Shown here: positions 10,457 through 18,350 of the stretch, piece after piece
Numbering within the stretch: the stretch's first letter is position 1
Layout of the letters: the number at the start of each line of letters is the position of its first letter
Source: Paludibacteraceae bacterium
Lineage (GTDB): Bacteria; Bacteroidota; Bacteroidia; Bacteroidales; Paludibacteraceae
Direction: 5' to 3'
Length of the DNA stretch: 64,000 bases
Assembly: GCA_017632345.1 (NCBI GenBank)
Contig: JAGBRL010000070.1
Span: forward strand, 1-64,000
Made by a program: the position numbers and the translations under genes
Notes under the pieces: generated by a model
What the model saw: only the letters and a program-made list of their open reading frames with translations
Database searches by the model: none
What the model was told of the DNA's origin: nothing

Positions 10457-10531
10457 AAAAAAAAGAGCCTTCCTCACACAGAAGCGAGAAAGGCTCTTCA
10501 TACCATGAATATACACACATCCTCACTTCTG
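10457..10531 (-). terminator. Transcription attenuator of the leu operon
   Basis: On the minus strand a 14-bp stem with two G-T wobbles (arms 10497-10484 and 10477-10464, six-base loop) runs into eight T residues (10464-10457), a strong intrinsic terminator just before leuA. A competing antiterminator is visible: CAGAAGTGAG (10531-10522), which spans the leader-peptide stop codon, can pair with CTCGCTTCTG in the left arm and loop of the terminator over 10 bp with one wobble. A ribosome stalled on the Leu/Ile codons would leave this segment free; one that reaches the stop codon would cover it. This is the classic amino-acid attenuation logic. Confidence 0.85.
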
Positions 10532-10594
10532 CCTGCTTCGCAAGAGAATCAAACCCAAAATGAGAATAATATATGTATATACGCTGTTAATCAT
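10523..10594 (-). CDS. Leu/Ile-rich leader peptide of the leu operon
   Basis: A 23-codon ORF (ATG at 10594, TGA at 10525-10523) begins about 18 bases after the predicted transcription start. Ten of the 23 residues are Leu (5) or Ile (5), concentrated in YIILILGLILL, followed by a basic tail ending RSRQK. The stop codon overlaps the antiterminator strand. Function is therefore regulatory: translation speed through the Leu and Ile codons sets readthrough into leuA. The near-equal Ile content suggests the operon senses both amino acids, consistent with the second LeuA-family gene. Confidence 0.85.
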   Translation of the reverse strand: MINSVYTYIILILGLILLRSRQK

Positions 10595-10617
10595 CTTTAA
10601 TTAGTTTTATCACGATG

Positions 10618-10647
10618 CAAAGTTAAACATATTTTTCAATATGCAAA
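10618..10647 (-). promoter_or_regulatory. Promoter of the leu operon
   Basis: Minus-strand TTTG (10647-10644) and TAACTTTG (10625-10618), 18 bases apart. The predicted start near 10612 gives an 18-base leader before the leader-peptide ATG at 10594. Confidence 0.65.
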
Positions 10648-10752
10648 ACAATTTATAATTTTTCTTGCCTAAAAAGTAACAAAACATAAACTCCGCAAGC
10701 CTGCAAGTTACAATCCCCAATATCAAAGATAAGGCTCTCGAACCGCGCAAAT

Positions 10753-12069
10753 CTAAATAACCGCCCTTGACTTCAGCTCCAAATATTTGTTCAGCACATT
10801 TACGGACAAATCCTTCGGCGGTGTCAGCAAAGCATATATCCCGTGACGGTTCAGCTCCATCTGTATGGAACGTTTGCCGCTCATAAACTTCTCTGCTATG
10901 ACCTGCTCAAAGTAGTCTGACGTGGCTTTCGGCTTTTTTGATGCAATGTTTTTCAACTCTTTGTCTTCGAAGAAGACCACCAGCACCACGTGTTTCTTCG
11001 CCAAAGTCTTGAGGTAAGGCAGCTGCCTTCTCAGCGACTGCTTGTTGTCGAAATCCGTGTATATGACCAAGAGGCTGCGTCTGCGCACAAGTTTGCTAAG
11101 CTGTCCGAACAGCGCCTCATAGTCACTTTCGTAAAACGACGACTTCTGTTTGTAAAGCACGTCCTGAAAGACACCAATCTGTCCCGCTTTCTTGGACGCC
11201 GGCACAAACGTGTCAATGCTTCGCTCGAACGTGACAAGCCCGGCCTTGTCGAACTTCTTCAGCGAGGCGTAACCCAGAAAGAGCGAGGCGTTCACCGCGT
11301 AGTTCAGCAGCGTCATTCCGTCGAAAGCCTTTCTCATGGCGCGGCCCTTGTCTATAACGTTGTATATGCACTGCGACTGCTCTTCCTGATAGACATTAAC
11401 CATCAGATGGTTTCGTCTTGCTCCTGCCTTCCAGTTTATGCGGCGGAAGTCGTCGCCCTTCACATAGTCTCGTATATGCTCAAACTCCAGGCTCTGCCCA
11501 ATTCTGCGCACCTGCTTCAGGCCAAACTCCTGCGTGAAGTTTTTAGTAGAGAGCAACGCGTACTTGTGCAGCATCACGAACGACGGATAAACCTTTACCG
11601 AGCAAGGATTTTTGAATACGAACCTGCGCGACACAAGCCTGATTTTGGACGACACAAGCGCATTTATGTTTCCAAACTTATACTCGCCGCGCAAGGTTGG
11701 TTTCAGCGTGTACTGCACCTTTCCGGTTTTGCCTTTCGGCACCTTGCAGAAGAGACTGAAATCTCTCATCTGAAATATCGCAGGGCATTCGTCTATCACC
11801 TCCACGTCGATGTCGAAGCCGAAGTTGTTCGTCAGCTGCACCTCCACCATGTTGTCGTCGCCGTTAGAAAAGCGCTCTTCGCATATTCGCTCGCACTGCA
11901 GAGATTTTTTTGAGCCTCTGTACAACATGGCAATCTCGAACAAAGCAAGGCACACGAAAAGCACCAAGCCAAGTATCCCTAACAGATAAAAGATCTCCAC
12001 CCAAAAGCCAAAGGCTATCAGGACAATCAGCGCAATTATACATTTAAAGAATCTTCGTGTTAAAAACAT
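10753..12069 (-). CDS. DUF58 domain protein of the MoxR operon
   Basis: A 438-residue membrane protein with two hydrophobic segments at the N terminus (about residues 9-50), then a beta-rich part and a DUF58 region with the family motif GDDFRRINWKAGAR near residue 225. The C-terminal part resembles a von Willebrand A-type fold. DUF58 proteins are almost always encoded with MoxR ATPases and are thought to be their clients or effectors at the membrane; the function is not defined. It is the last gene of the five-gene operon, 124 bases after the MoxR gene, with an inverted repeat in the gap. Confidence 0.85.
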   Translation of the reverse strand: MFLTRRFFKCIIALIVLIAFGFWVEIFYLLGILGLVLFVCLALFEIAMLYRGSKKSLQCERICEERFSNGDDNMVEVQLTNNFGFDIDVEVIDECPAIFQMRDFSLFCKVPKGKTGKVQYTLKPTLRGEYKFGNINALVSSKIRLVSRRFVFKNPCSVKVYPSFVMLHKYALLSTKNFTQEFGLKQVRRIGQSLEFEHIRDYVKGDDFRRINWKAGARRNHLMVNVYQEEQSQCIYNVIDKGRAMRKAFDGMTLLNYAVNASLFLGYASLKKFDKAGLVTFERSIDTFVPASKKAGQIGVFQDVLYKQKSSFYESDYEALFGQLSKLVRRRSLLVIYTDFDNKQSLRRQLPYLKTLAKKHVVLVVFFEDKELKNIASKKPKATSDYFEQVIAEKFMSGKRSIQMELNRHGIYALLTPPKDLSVNVLNKYLELKSRAVI

Positions 12070-12091
12070 CTCAGTCCTTTATTAAAGGTGA

Positions 12092-12180
12092 GTTCTATAA
12101 AATCACCGTTTATAATTAAAAAGTACAAATCGTGGGCTGATAAACCTTTCGGCACTTTTGTCGAAATGAATTTATAGAAC
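12092..12180. repeat. Inverted repeat between the MoxR and DUF58 genes
   Basis: GTTCTATAAA at 12092-12101 is exactly complementary to TTTATAGAAC at 12171-12180, enclosing 69 bases. In the operon mRNA this would form a stem between the MoxR stop and the DUF58 start. No T tract follows, so it is not an obvious terminator; it could adjust expression of the last gene. Confidence 0.4.
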
Positions 12181-12193
12181 CCACTTGAAAAAA

Positions 12194-13261
12194 TTATTTA
12201 GGCACATCTACATCTTCGACCAACTTCTTCAGCACCTCCACAACAGAGTGTCCTTCCATTTCAGTTTCAGTGCTTAGCGTCACACGGTGTTCCAGCACCG
12301 GAATTGCCATAGCCTTTACATCGTCAGGAGCCACAAAGTCTCTGCCGTCCATCAGCGCGTTTGCCTTTGCCATACGCATAAGCGCCACAGAAGCACGAGG
12401 CGACGCGCCGAGGTATATGTTCTTATGGTTTCGAGTGCTCTGCACTATCTGCGCGATGTAAGCCATCATGCACGGCTCCACTCTCACGCTGTGCATGCAG
12501 TCTCGGAGCATGAGCAGCTCTTCTTTAGTTATCACAGCCGACACATTTTCCAGCTTTGTAAACTTCTTGTTCTTGTCGTGTCTTTTCAGCACGTCTATCT
12601 CCTCTTCCAGCGAAGGATAGCCAATATTTATCTTTACAAGGAAACGGTCCATCTGAGCCTCCGGCAGTCTGTACGTACCCTCCTGTTCCACAGGGTTCTG
12701 GGTTGCCAATATAGTGTAAATATCGCCCATCTGATAGCACACTCCGTCTATCGTGGTCTGACGCTCCTCCATCACCTCAAACAGAGCCGACTGCGTTTTG
12801 GCAGGCGCGCGATTTATTTCGTCGGCAAGGACGATGTCGCCAAACGCAGGCCCTTTGTGGAACTCAAACTCCGAGGTCTTCACGTTGAACACGTTTGTGC
12901 CAAGCACGTCCGACGGCATAAGGTCTGCCGTGAACTGGATTCTTGAGAAAGTGGAGCCTATCAGCTTAGAGATAAGCCTTGCGGTAAGAGTTTTCGCCAC
13001 ACCCGGCACACCCTCCAGAAGAACGTGCCCGTCGGCAAGCACAGAGGCGAGTATCATGTCAACTACTTTCTCCTGCCCCACAATCACCTTCCCAACGCTA
13101 TCTTTCAGAGCCTCTATCTTGTTCAGCACAGCGTCTTTGTCAAACGCGTACAGTCTGCGCTCGCCCAGTTCCGAAACGTTGCTTTCGTTTTGTTCAAAAC
13201 CGTTGTTTGTTTCGCCCGACAAATTGTCAGTATTCAAATTATTATCTGCACTCAAGTCCAT
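12194..13261 (-). CDS. MoxR-family AAA+ ATPase
   Basis: A 355-residue AAA_3 (MoxR) ATPase, a chaperone-like regulator that works with VWA/DUF58 partners. Walker A GVPGVAKT is at 84-91, Walker B VLADEINRAP follows, then sensor segment LATQNPVEQEGTY with the MoxR-typical arrangement, and the C-terminal lid domain with ASPRASVALM. An acidic Asn-rich N-terminal stretch of about 30 residues precedes the domain. It follows the DUF4350 gene by 51 bases and precedes the DUF58 gene, the standard Bacteroidetes arrangement. Confidence 0.95.
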   Translation of the reverse strand: MDLSADNNLNTDNLSGETNNGFEQNESNVSELGERRLYAFDKDAVLNKIEALKDSVGKVIVGQEKVVDMILASVLADGHVLLEGVPGVAKTLTARLISKLIGSTFSRIQFTADLMPSDVLGTNVFNVKTSEFEFHKGPAFGDIVLADEINRAPAKTQSALFEVMEERQTTIDGVCYQMGDIYTILATQNPVEQEGTYRLPEAQMDRFLVKINIGYPSLEEEIDVLKRHDKNKKFTKLENVSAVITKEELLMLRDCMHSVRVEPCMMAYIAQIVQSTRNHKNIYLGASPRASVALMRMAKANALMDGRDFVAPDDVKAMAIPVLEHRVTLSTETEMEGHSVVEVLKKLVEDVDVPK

Positions 13262-13312
13262 ATCGTTATTTTTTTACATTATACATATTATTGAAGAATG
13301 CGCTCCACATCA

Positions 13313-15076
13313 CTACAGGCGCTTGCGTTCGCCGTTTATCCTGTATATGATGTCGTTCATTCCGTCTATCAGTTCTTTCATGTCATGCGCGCCCACAGCC
13401 TTTTTGCCGTCACGCACATCGTAAAGCAGTTCTATAAAGGCACGCAGCTTTTCCGTATCCATTTTGGCGTTCAGCGCTACCCTTGCCACCTTCTCAGCAG
13501 TCAGTTCTTCGTTCAGTTTGACGTGTAAAAGATGGTCTATCATAGAGAAGAAATAGACAATCTTCTTCTGCACAAGGTCCAGATAATCACCCTGGCTCTG
13601 GTACAAAGTGCCCTCGTGCCTGACCAGATCCACGGTTCTGTTCCTTGGAGCGGTAACCTCCGGTATCACGTTCTGCTTGCGCCTTGCAGCAAATATCAGG
13701 AACAACAAGATGGCAATCACAGCCAGCCAATAGGCAAGATCCAGAGCTTCCTGCTCCGTCAAGTACGACAAAGACGGGTCTTTCTTTGCTGGTCCGCTCT
13801 CTCGCTTCACGTCCAAGCGCACCACATAGTTGCCGTCCACATAAGACATTATCTCTTCCAAAAAGCGCTTGTCGCAATTCATCACCCCGTAATTGGAGAA
13901 GAATAATTTGTTTGGCAAATAATATGCATAACCCTTCCCCATCCTGACACGGAAAGCCACAGGATTTGTTCCCGAATAAGCTATAACCTCCACATCCGCA
14001 TTACTGATGCCTTTTCTCCTAAACATCCACCTTCGTCCATCTTTGTCTTCAACCATTACTCCTGAATACACTTCGTAGTAATAGTCACTTTCTTCCACAA
14101 GTGTGTCTGACAATGCCGCCGCCTCCATCTGCTTCATCAGAACAGAGTCGTCCACCGCCTTGGAATAAGGAACCGCTGTATCACTAAGAACTTTCGAAAC
14201 AGACGACAAGGATTGCTCATCTTCCACGTTCTCTGACAATGCCGCCTCCACCATCTGCTTCATCAGAACAGAGTCGTTCACCGCCTTGGAATAAGGAGCC
14301 GCTGTATCACTAAGAACTTTCGAAACAGACGACAAGTATTGCTCATCTTCCACGTTCTCTGCATCAGCCACCTCCGCCAGTTCAGACGCAGTATCTTCGT
14401 CCATGGACTGCAAGTCCACTTCCTTTATCACATCATCGTCATTTTCATCATCCGAGTCATCTTTATATTTAATTCCGTACGAAAAACGTGCCACATCAAA
14501 ACACGACGGAACAGAGACCTTGACCTTCTTGCCCTCCGCTGTACGTATCGTAACATCCGTATATTTTACCGAGTCCTTTTCTATCTCTTCAATAAGATCT
14601 TGTGCCACATCATAATAATAGCGAGTTGTTTTCATCCTCCAGTTTCCTCGCAAACTTTTGTTTTCATATATACCAACCCAGCAATTGCCAAGCACAACCA
14701 AGGCATTTCCCTTTTCCACAAAATTATAACCTATACTATCTTCGATGTAAGGCAATCCAGAATTAGCGTCCACAATGCAGGTCAGTTTGTCCTTGCTGCG
14801 TATTTTGCCACTGTCTTTCAATGTTTTGTGCACCTCGTCCAGATAATTGTTGTAATCAGAAACAGTTCTGACGGAGCGGTATTCGTAGCCGTTTTTCAGC
14901 GACTTAGACATCACATCGTCAAATATCGCGCGTCCGAAAGGCTCGTCGTCATAGTGCGACAACGTGACCTCTCTTTTAGACTCTCTGTCCCAAACTTTGC
15001 TCACAGAATAGACCAGCACGCCCAGCAGGACAGCTGCAACAACCGCCACCAATATTATTTTACTGTTTTTTTTCAC
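13313..15076 (-). CDS. DUF4350 membrane protein with an internal 42-residue duplication
   Basis: A 587-residue protein with a transmembrane segment at the N terminus (about 7-27), a long extracytoplasmic part, and a second transmembrane segment near residue 455 (WLAVIAILLFLIFAA), then a cytoplasmic helical tail; this is the layout of DUF4350 proteins found in MoxR operons. The start is a GTG whose GTGA overlaps the TGA stop of the upstream gene by four bases, implying translational coupling. An acidic linker around residues 240-325 contains a tandem duplication of 42 residues (126 bp at 14106-14357). Function is unknown; a role in envelope maintenance is inferred only from the operon. Confidence 0.85.
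   Translation of the reverse strand: MKKNSKIILVAVVAAVLLGVLVYSVSKVWDRESKREVTLSHYDDEPFGRAIFDDVMSKSLKNGYEYRSVRTVSDYNNYLDEVHKTLKDSGKIRSKDKLTCIVDANSGLPYIEDSIGYNFVEKGNALVVLGNCWVGIYENKSLRGNWRMKTTRYYYDVAQDLIEEIEKDSVKYTDVTIRTAEGKKVKVSVPSCFDVARFSYGIKYKDDSDDENDDDVIKEVDLQSMDEDTASELAEVADAENVEDEQYLSSVSKVLSDTAAPYSKAVNDSVLMKQMVEAALSENVEDEQSLSSVSKVLSDTAVPYSKAVDDSVLMKQMEAAALSDTLVEESDYYYEVYSGVMVEDKDGRRWMFRRKGISNADVEVIAYSGTNPVAFRVRMGKGYAYYLPNKLFFSNYGVMNCDKRFLEEIMSYVDGNYVVRLDVKRESGPAKKDPSLSYLTEQEALDLAYWLAVIAILLFLIFAARRKQNVIPEVTAPRNRTVDLVRHEGTLYQSQGDYLDLVQKKIVYFFSMIDHLLHVKLNEELTAEKVARVALNAKMDTEKLRAFIELLYDVRDGKKAVGAHDMKELIDGMNDIIYRINGERKRL
14106..14357. repeat. 126-bp in-frame tandem duplication inside the DUF4350 gene
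   Basis: Two adjacent 126-bp copies (14106-14231 and 14232-14357) differ at only 5 positions by my alignment. Each encodes 42 residues including LSSVSKVLSDTA and DSVLMKQM. The low divergence indicates a recent duplication; it keeps the reading frame. Confidence 0.9.
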
Positions 15077-15750
15077 GCTCTGCCCCTCCTTCTCATTTCT
15101 TTAACAGTTGACAAAATAGACTCGTGCATAAGCGACGCTCTGTCCGCATCCTGCTTGCTCGCCCCCACATCGCCATAACGCACATAGACAAACAGGCTTG
15201 TCAGTTTGCGCAGAGCGCTTTTGTCTTTCAGTTTAGCTTCGTACACATATTCGCCAGGCGTTTTTCCCTCGTCAAACTCCAGCATTTTGAATTTCGCAAG
15301 AGAACGCAGCGTGAGCAGGTAATAGAGCCTTATCACCTCGTCCCAACGGCTCTGGCCGTATGCCTTGTTCAATAGTTCCTCTATAGAGGCCTCGCTCATC
15401 TCTTCCGGCCTCAGGTTTACACGCCCCACGTCGCCAACACCTTGCTGTTTCTTACGGAACTTGCCGTTCATCAACAAAATCGCAACAATCAGTACCACAA
15501 ACGCCGCAATAAACGGCAACGGGTGTTCAAACACAAATTCTATAAATTTCCAGATAAGTTCATTTATTTCGCGCATCAAACTGAAGTCATTCGGGTCTTT
15601 CTGCTTATGAAAGACACATTTGTAGCCATCCTCCCGGTGCTGTTCAAGGAGGTCGTCGCTAATCGAGGCGGCAACCGCTCCCTGAAGAGAGAACAACGCA
15701 AGCAACGCAGCAACAGCCCATCTAAAAAACGTCACTCTCACCTTCTCCAT
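15073..15750 (-). CDS. DUF4129-like membrane protein of the MoxR operon
   Basis: A 225-residue protein with an N-terminal hydrophobic signal/anchor (about 10-28), a transmembrane segment at about 73-93 (HPLPFIAAFVVLIVAILLMN), and a helical C-terminal part with the DUF4129-type sequence RWDEVIRLYYLLTLRSL followed by TPGEYV. It overlaps the SpoIIM-type gene upstream by 13 bases and the DUF4350 gene downstream by four, so the three are translated as a unit. Precise function unknown. Confidence 0.8.
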   Translation of the reverse strand: MEKVRVTFFRWAVAALLALFSLQGAVAASISDDLLEQHREDGYKCVFHKQKDPNDFSLMREINELIWKFIEFVFEHPLPFIAAFVVLIVAILLMNGKFRKKQQGVGDVGRVNLRPEEMSEASIEELLNKAYGQSRWDEVIRLYYLLTLRSLAKFKMLEFDEGKTPGEYVYEAKLKDKSALRKLTSLFVYVRYGDVGASKQDADRASLMHESILSTVKEMRRRGRA

Positions 15751-16739
15751 ATCTTACTGAATAAATTTTTAAACATACTTGCGTCAATCTTTCTGCCGCT
15801 GACCTTCACCGGCAAAACCACATAATAATATATGATAAAAGCGAGAGACGCCAAAATTATGAAAAGCCTCACCACATTTGGCCATTCGGCATGCCTCGTG
15901 ACAAACCCTTCCAGGAAGCCGGCTATCACGAACAGCGGCGTAACGGAAATCATAAGCCTGACACCTCTGAGCGCGCTATTCACGAATGACTTCTTGCGCG
16001 AGTACGTTCCCGGCAACAGCCAGCCCCTGCCCAGCTCTATGCTTGCGCCGCCTGCTATCACCACGGACGATATCTCCAATGTGCCGTGAATCCATATCGC
16101 AAGCATAGATTCTATACCCACACCATGCGTGAAGAAAAAGGTCTGGAACGAGCCAAGCATAACCCCGTTTTTCAACAAAAAATACCCCGTGCCAAAAAAC
16201 GTGAAGATGCCACACATAAAGCAGTTAAACGCAACTCTTACGTTATTTATAGTTATCCCAAGGAACATATCCAATTCTTTTCCAGAATCATAAACGTCTG
16301 TCGGCTTGCCCTTCGCTATGTTCTCCAAAGTCATTTCTACGTAACCCGGTCCCAGCACTTGGGAGGAGAATGTCGGGTCGTTGAGCTCAGACAGCACCCC
16401 AATCAGCACGCTCAGCACAAACACAGAGAGCGACACCAGCAGAGCCTTTCGGCTTTCCCACACAGTGCGCGGCATGGTCTCCGTCCAAAACGACAAGAAA
16501 CCGCGGGCAGTCTCCTTGCGCTTGCCGTAAACGCCGGTATGCACCTTGGCGGCAAGATTGTTCAGATATTCAGTTATCCTCGATTCGGGATAGTGGCTCT
16601 GGGCAAACGACAAGTCGGACGTGACCTCCGTGTACAGGTCCGCAAGCTCATCTACCGCGAGCTTGTCCATTTTGCCAAGATTCTTCTCTATGAGCTTCCA
16701 CTTCTCCTCGTTTCTCTTTACAAATACAGCCTCTTTCAT
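15738..16739 (-). CDS. SpoIIM-family (DUF95) membrane protein
   Basis: A 333-residue polytopic membrane protein of the stage II sporulation protein M family. A helical cytoplasmic N-terminal region (residues 1-95, with ESRITEYLNNLAAK) is followed by about five to six membrane segments and the conserved GTLEISSVVIAGGASIELGRG-like stretch in the middle. The organism is not a spore former; in Bacteroidetes this family is routinely the first gene of the MoxR operon and is encoded opposite an RDD protein, as here. The start at 16739 lies 33 bases after a predicted -7 box. Confidence 0.85.
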   Translation of the reverse strand: MKEAVFVKRNEEKWKLIEKNLGKMDKLAVDELADLYTEVTSDLSFAQSHYPESRITEYLNNLAAKVHTGVYGKRKETARGFLSFWTETMPRTVWESRKALLVSLSVFVLSVLIGVLSELNDPTFSSQVLGPGYVEMTLENIAKGKPTDVYDSGKELDMFLGITINNVRVAFNCFMCGIFTFFGTGYFLLKNGVMLGSFQTFFFTHGVGIESMLAIWIHGTLEISSVVIAGGASIELGRGWLLPGTYSRKKSFVNSALRGVRLMISVTPLFVIAGFLEGFVTRHAEWPNVVRLFIILASLAFIIYYYVVLPVKVSGRKIDASMFKNLFSKIWRR

Positions 16740-16771
16740 TCGTAAAATTAAAGTCTATCTTTTTTGATTCA

Positions 16772-16800
16772 CAAATATATAGTTTTTAATCCGTTTTCAA
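16772..16800 (-). promoter_or_regulatory. Promoter of the MoxR operon
   Basis: Minus-strand TTG (16800-16798) and TATATTTG (16779-16772), 18 bases apart, placed just upstream of the SpoIIM-type gene. Confidence 0.6.
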
Positions 16801-16823
16801 CACATTTTTTGAAAAAAAAGACT

Positions 16824-16831
16824 TACATTTG
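16824..16831 (+). promoter_or_regulatory. -7 box of the RDD gene
   Basis: TACATTTG fits TAnnTTTG and lies 61 bases before the RDD ATG. The -33 element is not convincing. It is back to back with the MoxR operon promoter. Confidence 0.4.
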
Positions 16832-16892
16832 CAAGACTAACGTAAGGCGGCCACAACAGAAGGAACCGTCACAACAGAAAAAAAGGAAAAAA

Positions 16893-17660
16893 ATGAGCCA
16901 GAAAATTAAGATATTGACAGGACAGTACGTGCGCATAAACTACACTGCGGCAGGACTTGGCAGGAGAATAGGTTCTCTTTTCATAGATTATATTGCAATG
17001 ATTGTTTTGTACTTTGCGTTTTATGGAGGACTCATCTGGATTTACAGAGAAAATGCCGCTTTCAAAAAAATGTTTGACTCAAACGAAGAGGTCTTTGTGG
17101 TTACCGTTGTGCTAATAATCATCCTCATCGGATTTACAAAACCAATAATGGAGTACTTCAACCACGGCAAGAGCATCGGCAAGATCTGCACCGGCACGGC
17201 TGTTGTCATGCGAAACGGCTCTGCGCCTACCTTGTCCGCCTGCATGCTGAGGCACATTCTGCTAACTGTGGACCAGTTTTTCTGGGGCGCTCCGGCTATC
17301 ATCGCATACCTGAACTCAAAAGACAAGCAGCGCATCGGCGACCTTGCTGCAGGAACTGTGGTTGTGCTGACCTCTTTGTCCGGAGCAGAAAAAGTGTCGC
17401 TCTCCAACGACTTCAAATATCTGAACGACAGATATAAGGTAAGATACCCCGAAGCCGGAAATCTCTCTCAAAGCGAGATTGAGGAGATTGGCTCCGCTCT
17501 GTTCAAAAAAGGCCGCCCAGACAACACCAACAGAAAAATTGGAGAAACAGCAATCAAATACAAAAAGCAGCTCGGACTGAAAGTAAACCCGGGCACGCCT
17601 GCTGAAGATTTTCTGCACAAACTGTGGAACGACTACTACTTCCTTCAGCTCAACTCTTAA
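16893..17660 (+). CDS. RDD-family membrane protein
   Basis: A 255-residue protein with the RDD domain: the Arg-rich start GLGRRIGSLFIDYIAM near residue 22 followed by a membrane helix, a second helix around 70-90 (VVTVVLIIILIGFTKPI), then GKSIGKICTG and RIGDLAAGTVVVL, all typical of RDD proteins. A soluble helical C-terminal part of about 100 residues follows. I chose the ATG at 16893, which follows an A-rich stretch, over the longer frame from 16764, because the latter would overlap the promoter region. It is divergent from the MoxR operon, a conserved pairing in Bacteroidetes. The transported substrate, if any, is unknown. Confidence 0.85.
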   Translation: MSQKIKILTGQYVRINYTAAGLGRRIGSLFIDYIAMIVLYFAFYGGLIWIYRENAAFKKMFDSNEEVFVVTVVLIIILIGFTKPIMEYFNHGKSIGKICTGTAVVMRNGSAPTLSACMLRHILLTVDQFFWGAPAIIAYLNSKDKQRIGDLAAGTVVVLTSLSGAEKVSLSNDFKYLNDRYKVRYPEAGNLSQSEIEEIGSALFKKGRPDNTNRKIGETAIKYKKQLGLKVNPGTPAEDFLHKLWNDYYFLQLNS

Positions 17661-17700
17661 CACTTAACGAAAGAACACGGACTTCCCTTTCATTTAAAAG

Positions 17701-17833
17701 CTCAGTTATTCCGCCTTGCGCTTTCCCTGCCTGGAAGGCAGCACAAAGCGCTGCGTCGGTAACCCGTGACGAAGTCTCGGGCAAGGTCTGACATGGAGAG
17801 AACCTGCCTGGAAGGCAGTACCAAGCTATTGAG
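17701..17833. ncRNA. Candidate structured RNA in a gene-free region
   Basis: About 133 bases with dense nested complementarity. Closing stem CTCAGT (17701) with ATTGAG (17828). Next CCTTG (17714-17718) with CAAGG (17782-17786), enclosing two hairpins: CGCTTT/AAAGCG (17719-17724, 17745-17750) stacked on CTGCCT-gga-AGGCAG (17727-17741), and CCCG/CGGG stacked on GAC-gaa-GTC (17763-17781). A second copy of CTGCCTGGAAGGCAG lies at 17804-17818. Composition is more GC-rich than the AT-rich flanks. I do not recognise the family. The strand cannot be decided, as the pairings hold on both. A 69-codon minus-strand ORF overlaps it but has no support. Confidence 0.45.
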
Positions 17834-18096
17834 CCTTAAGAAATTTTCAGATAATAAAAGAACCTCACATAAATTCACCCCCACAAAACTGATTTTATGA
17901 CAAAACACCATAAAACAGCCTGTTCAACGCAAACACCAAAGGCAAAACTTCTGTTTTTTTATTGACCCACATCAACAAACGCCACTTTTAAAGAAAAAAA
18001 TCCGTTTTTATAAAATACTAAATATCAAACATTTATAAAAAAAGTATGATTTTTATCAAAAAAAATCCCCGATTTATTTGTTTATATAAAATTAAT

Positions 18097-18116
18097 GTCT
18101 GATATTTGCATCAGAC
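18097..18116. repeat. Short perfect hairpin upstream of a terminator
   Basis: GTCTGAT-ATTTGC-ATCAGAC, a 7-bp perfect inverted repeat with a six-base loop, 41 bases before the terminator at 18158. The loop contains a TATTTG that resembles part of a -7 element. It could be an operator or the 5' stem of a small RNA. Confidence 0.4.
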
Positions 18117-18157
18117 AAACAAAACAGGTAAATTTTTTCATAGTTAAAAAAATGAAG

Positions 18158-18193
18158 TTACGAGGGACTGGGAAGTTCCTCGTAATTTTTTTT
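18158..18193 (+). terminator. Orphan intrinsic terminator
   Basis: Stem TTACGAGG (18158-18165) with CCTCGTAA (18178-18185) and a T8 tract (18186-18193). The nearest upstream plus-strand gene ends about 500 bases away, so it probably ends a short untranslated transcript, possibly starting near 18110. Confidence 0.65.
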
Positions 18194-18297
18194 GCTCGGT
18201 TCAGACAACGAACTGACTGATATGACAAAAAAAAGAAATTGCGCCACCCTACATCACTTTATTTCATTGACAAGCACCCAATTCCGATAAATTTATC

Positions 18298-18305
18298 TAT
18301 TTTTG
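18298..18305 (+). promoter_or_regulatory. -7 box of the MerR-type gene
   Basis: TATTTTTG fits TAnnTTTG, 45 bases before the ATG at 18351. No good -33 element was found at the usual distance. Confidence 0.4.
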
Positions 18306-18350
18306 CAACCGTAAACGCAGACTTGCGCTGTCTGCAAAACAACAAGGCAA

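Noticed and set aside
10433..10516. N-terminal extension of LeuA to 10516
   Set aside because: The extension would be encoded by the attenuator hairpin and T tract, and LeuA homologues start at the ATG at 10432.
17728..17743. SRP RNA or 6S RNA
   Set aside because: The GGAAGGCAG stretch recalls an SRP tetraloop region, but the helix 8 internal-loop pattern is absent and two identical hairpins do not fit either RNA.
17702..17911. 69-codon minus-strand ORF over the RNA candidate
   Set aside because: It covers the hairpin region, has no neighbour or domain support, and its C-terminal composition follows from the stem sequences.
18152..18220. 22-codon ORF starting at 18152
   Set aside because: Its codons lie in the terminator stem and T tract, so it would not be fully transcribed.
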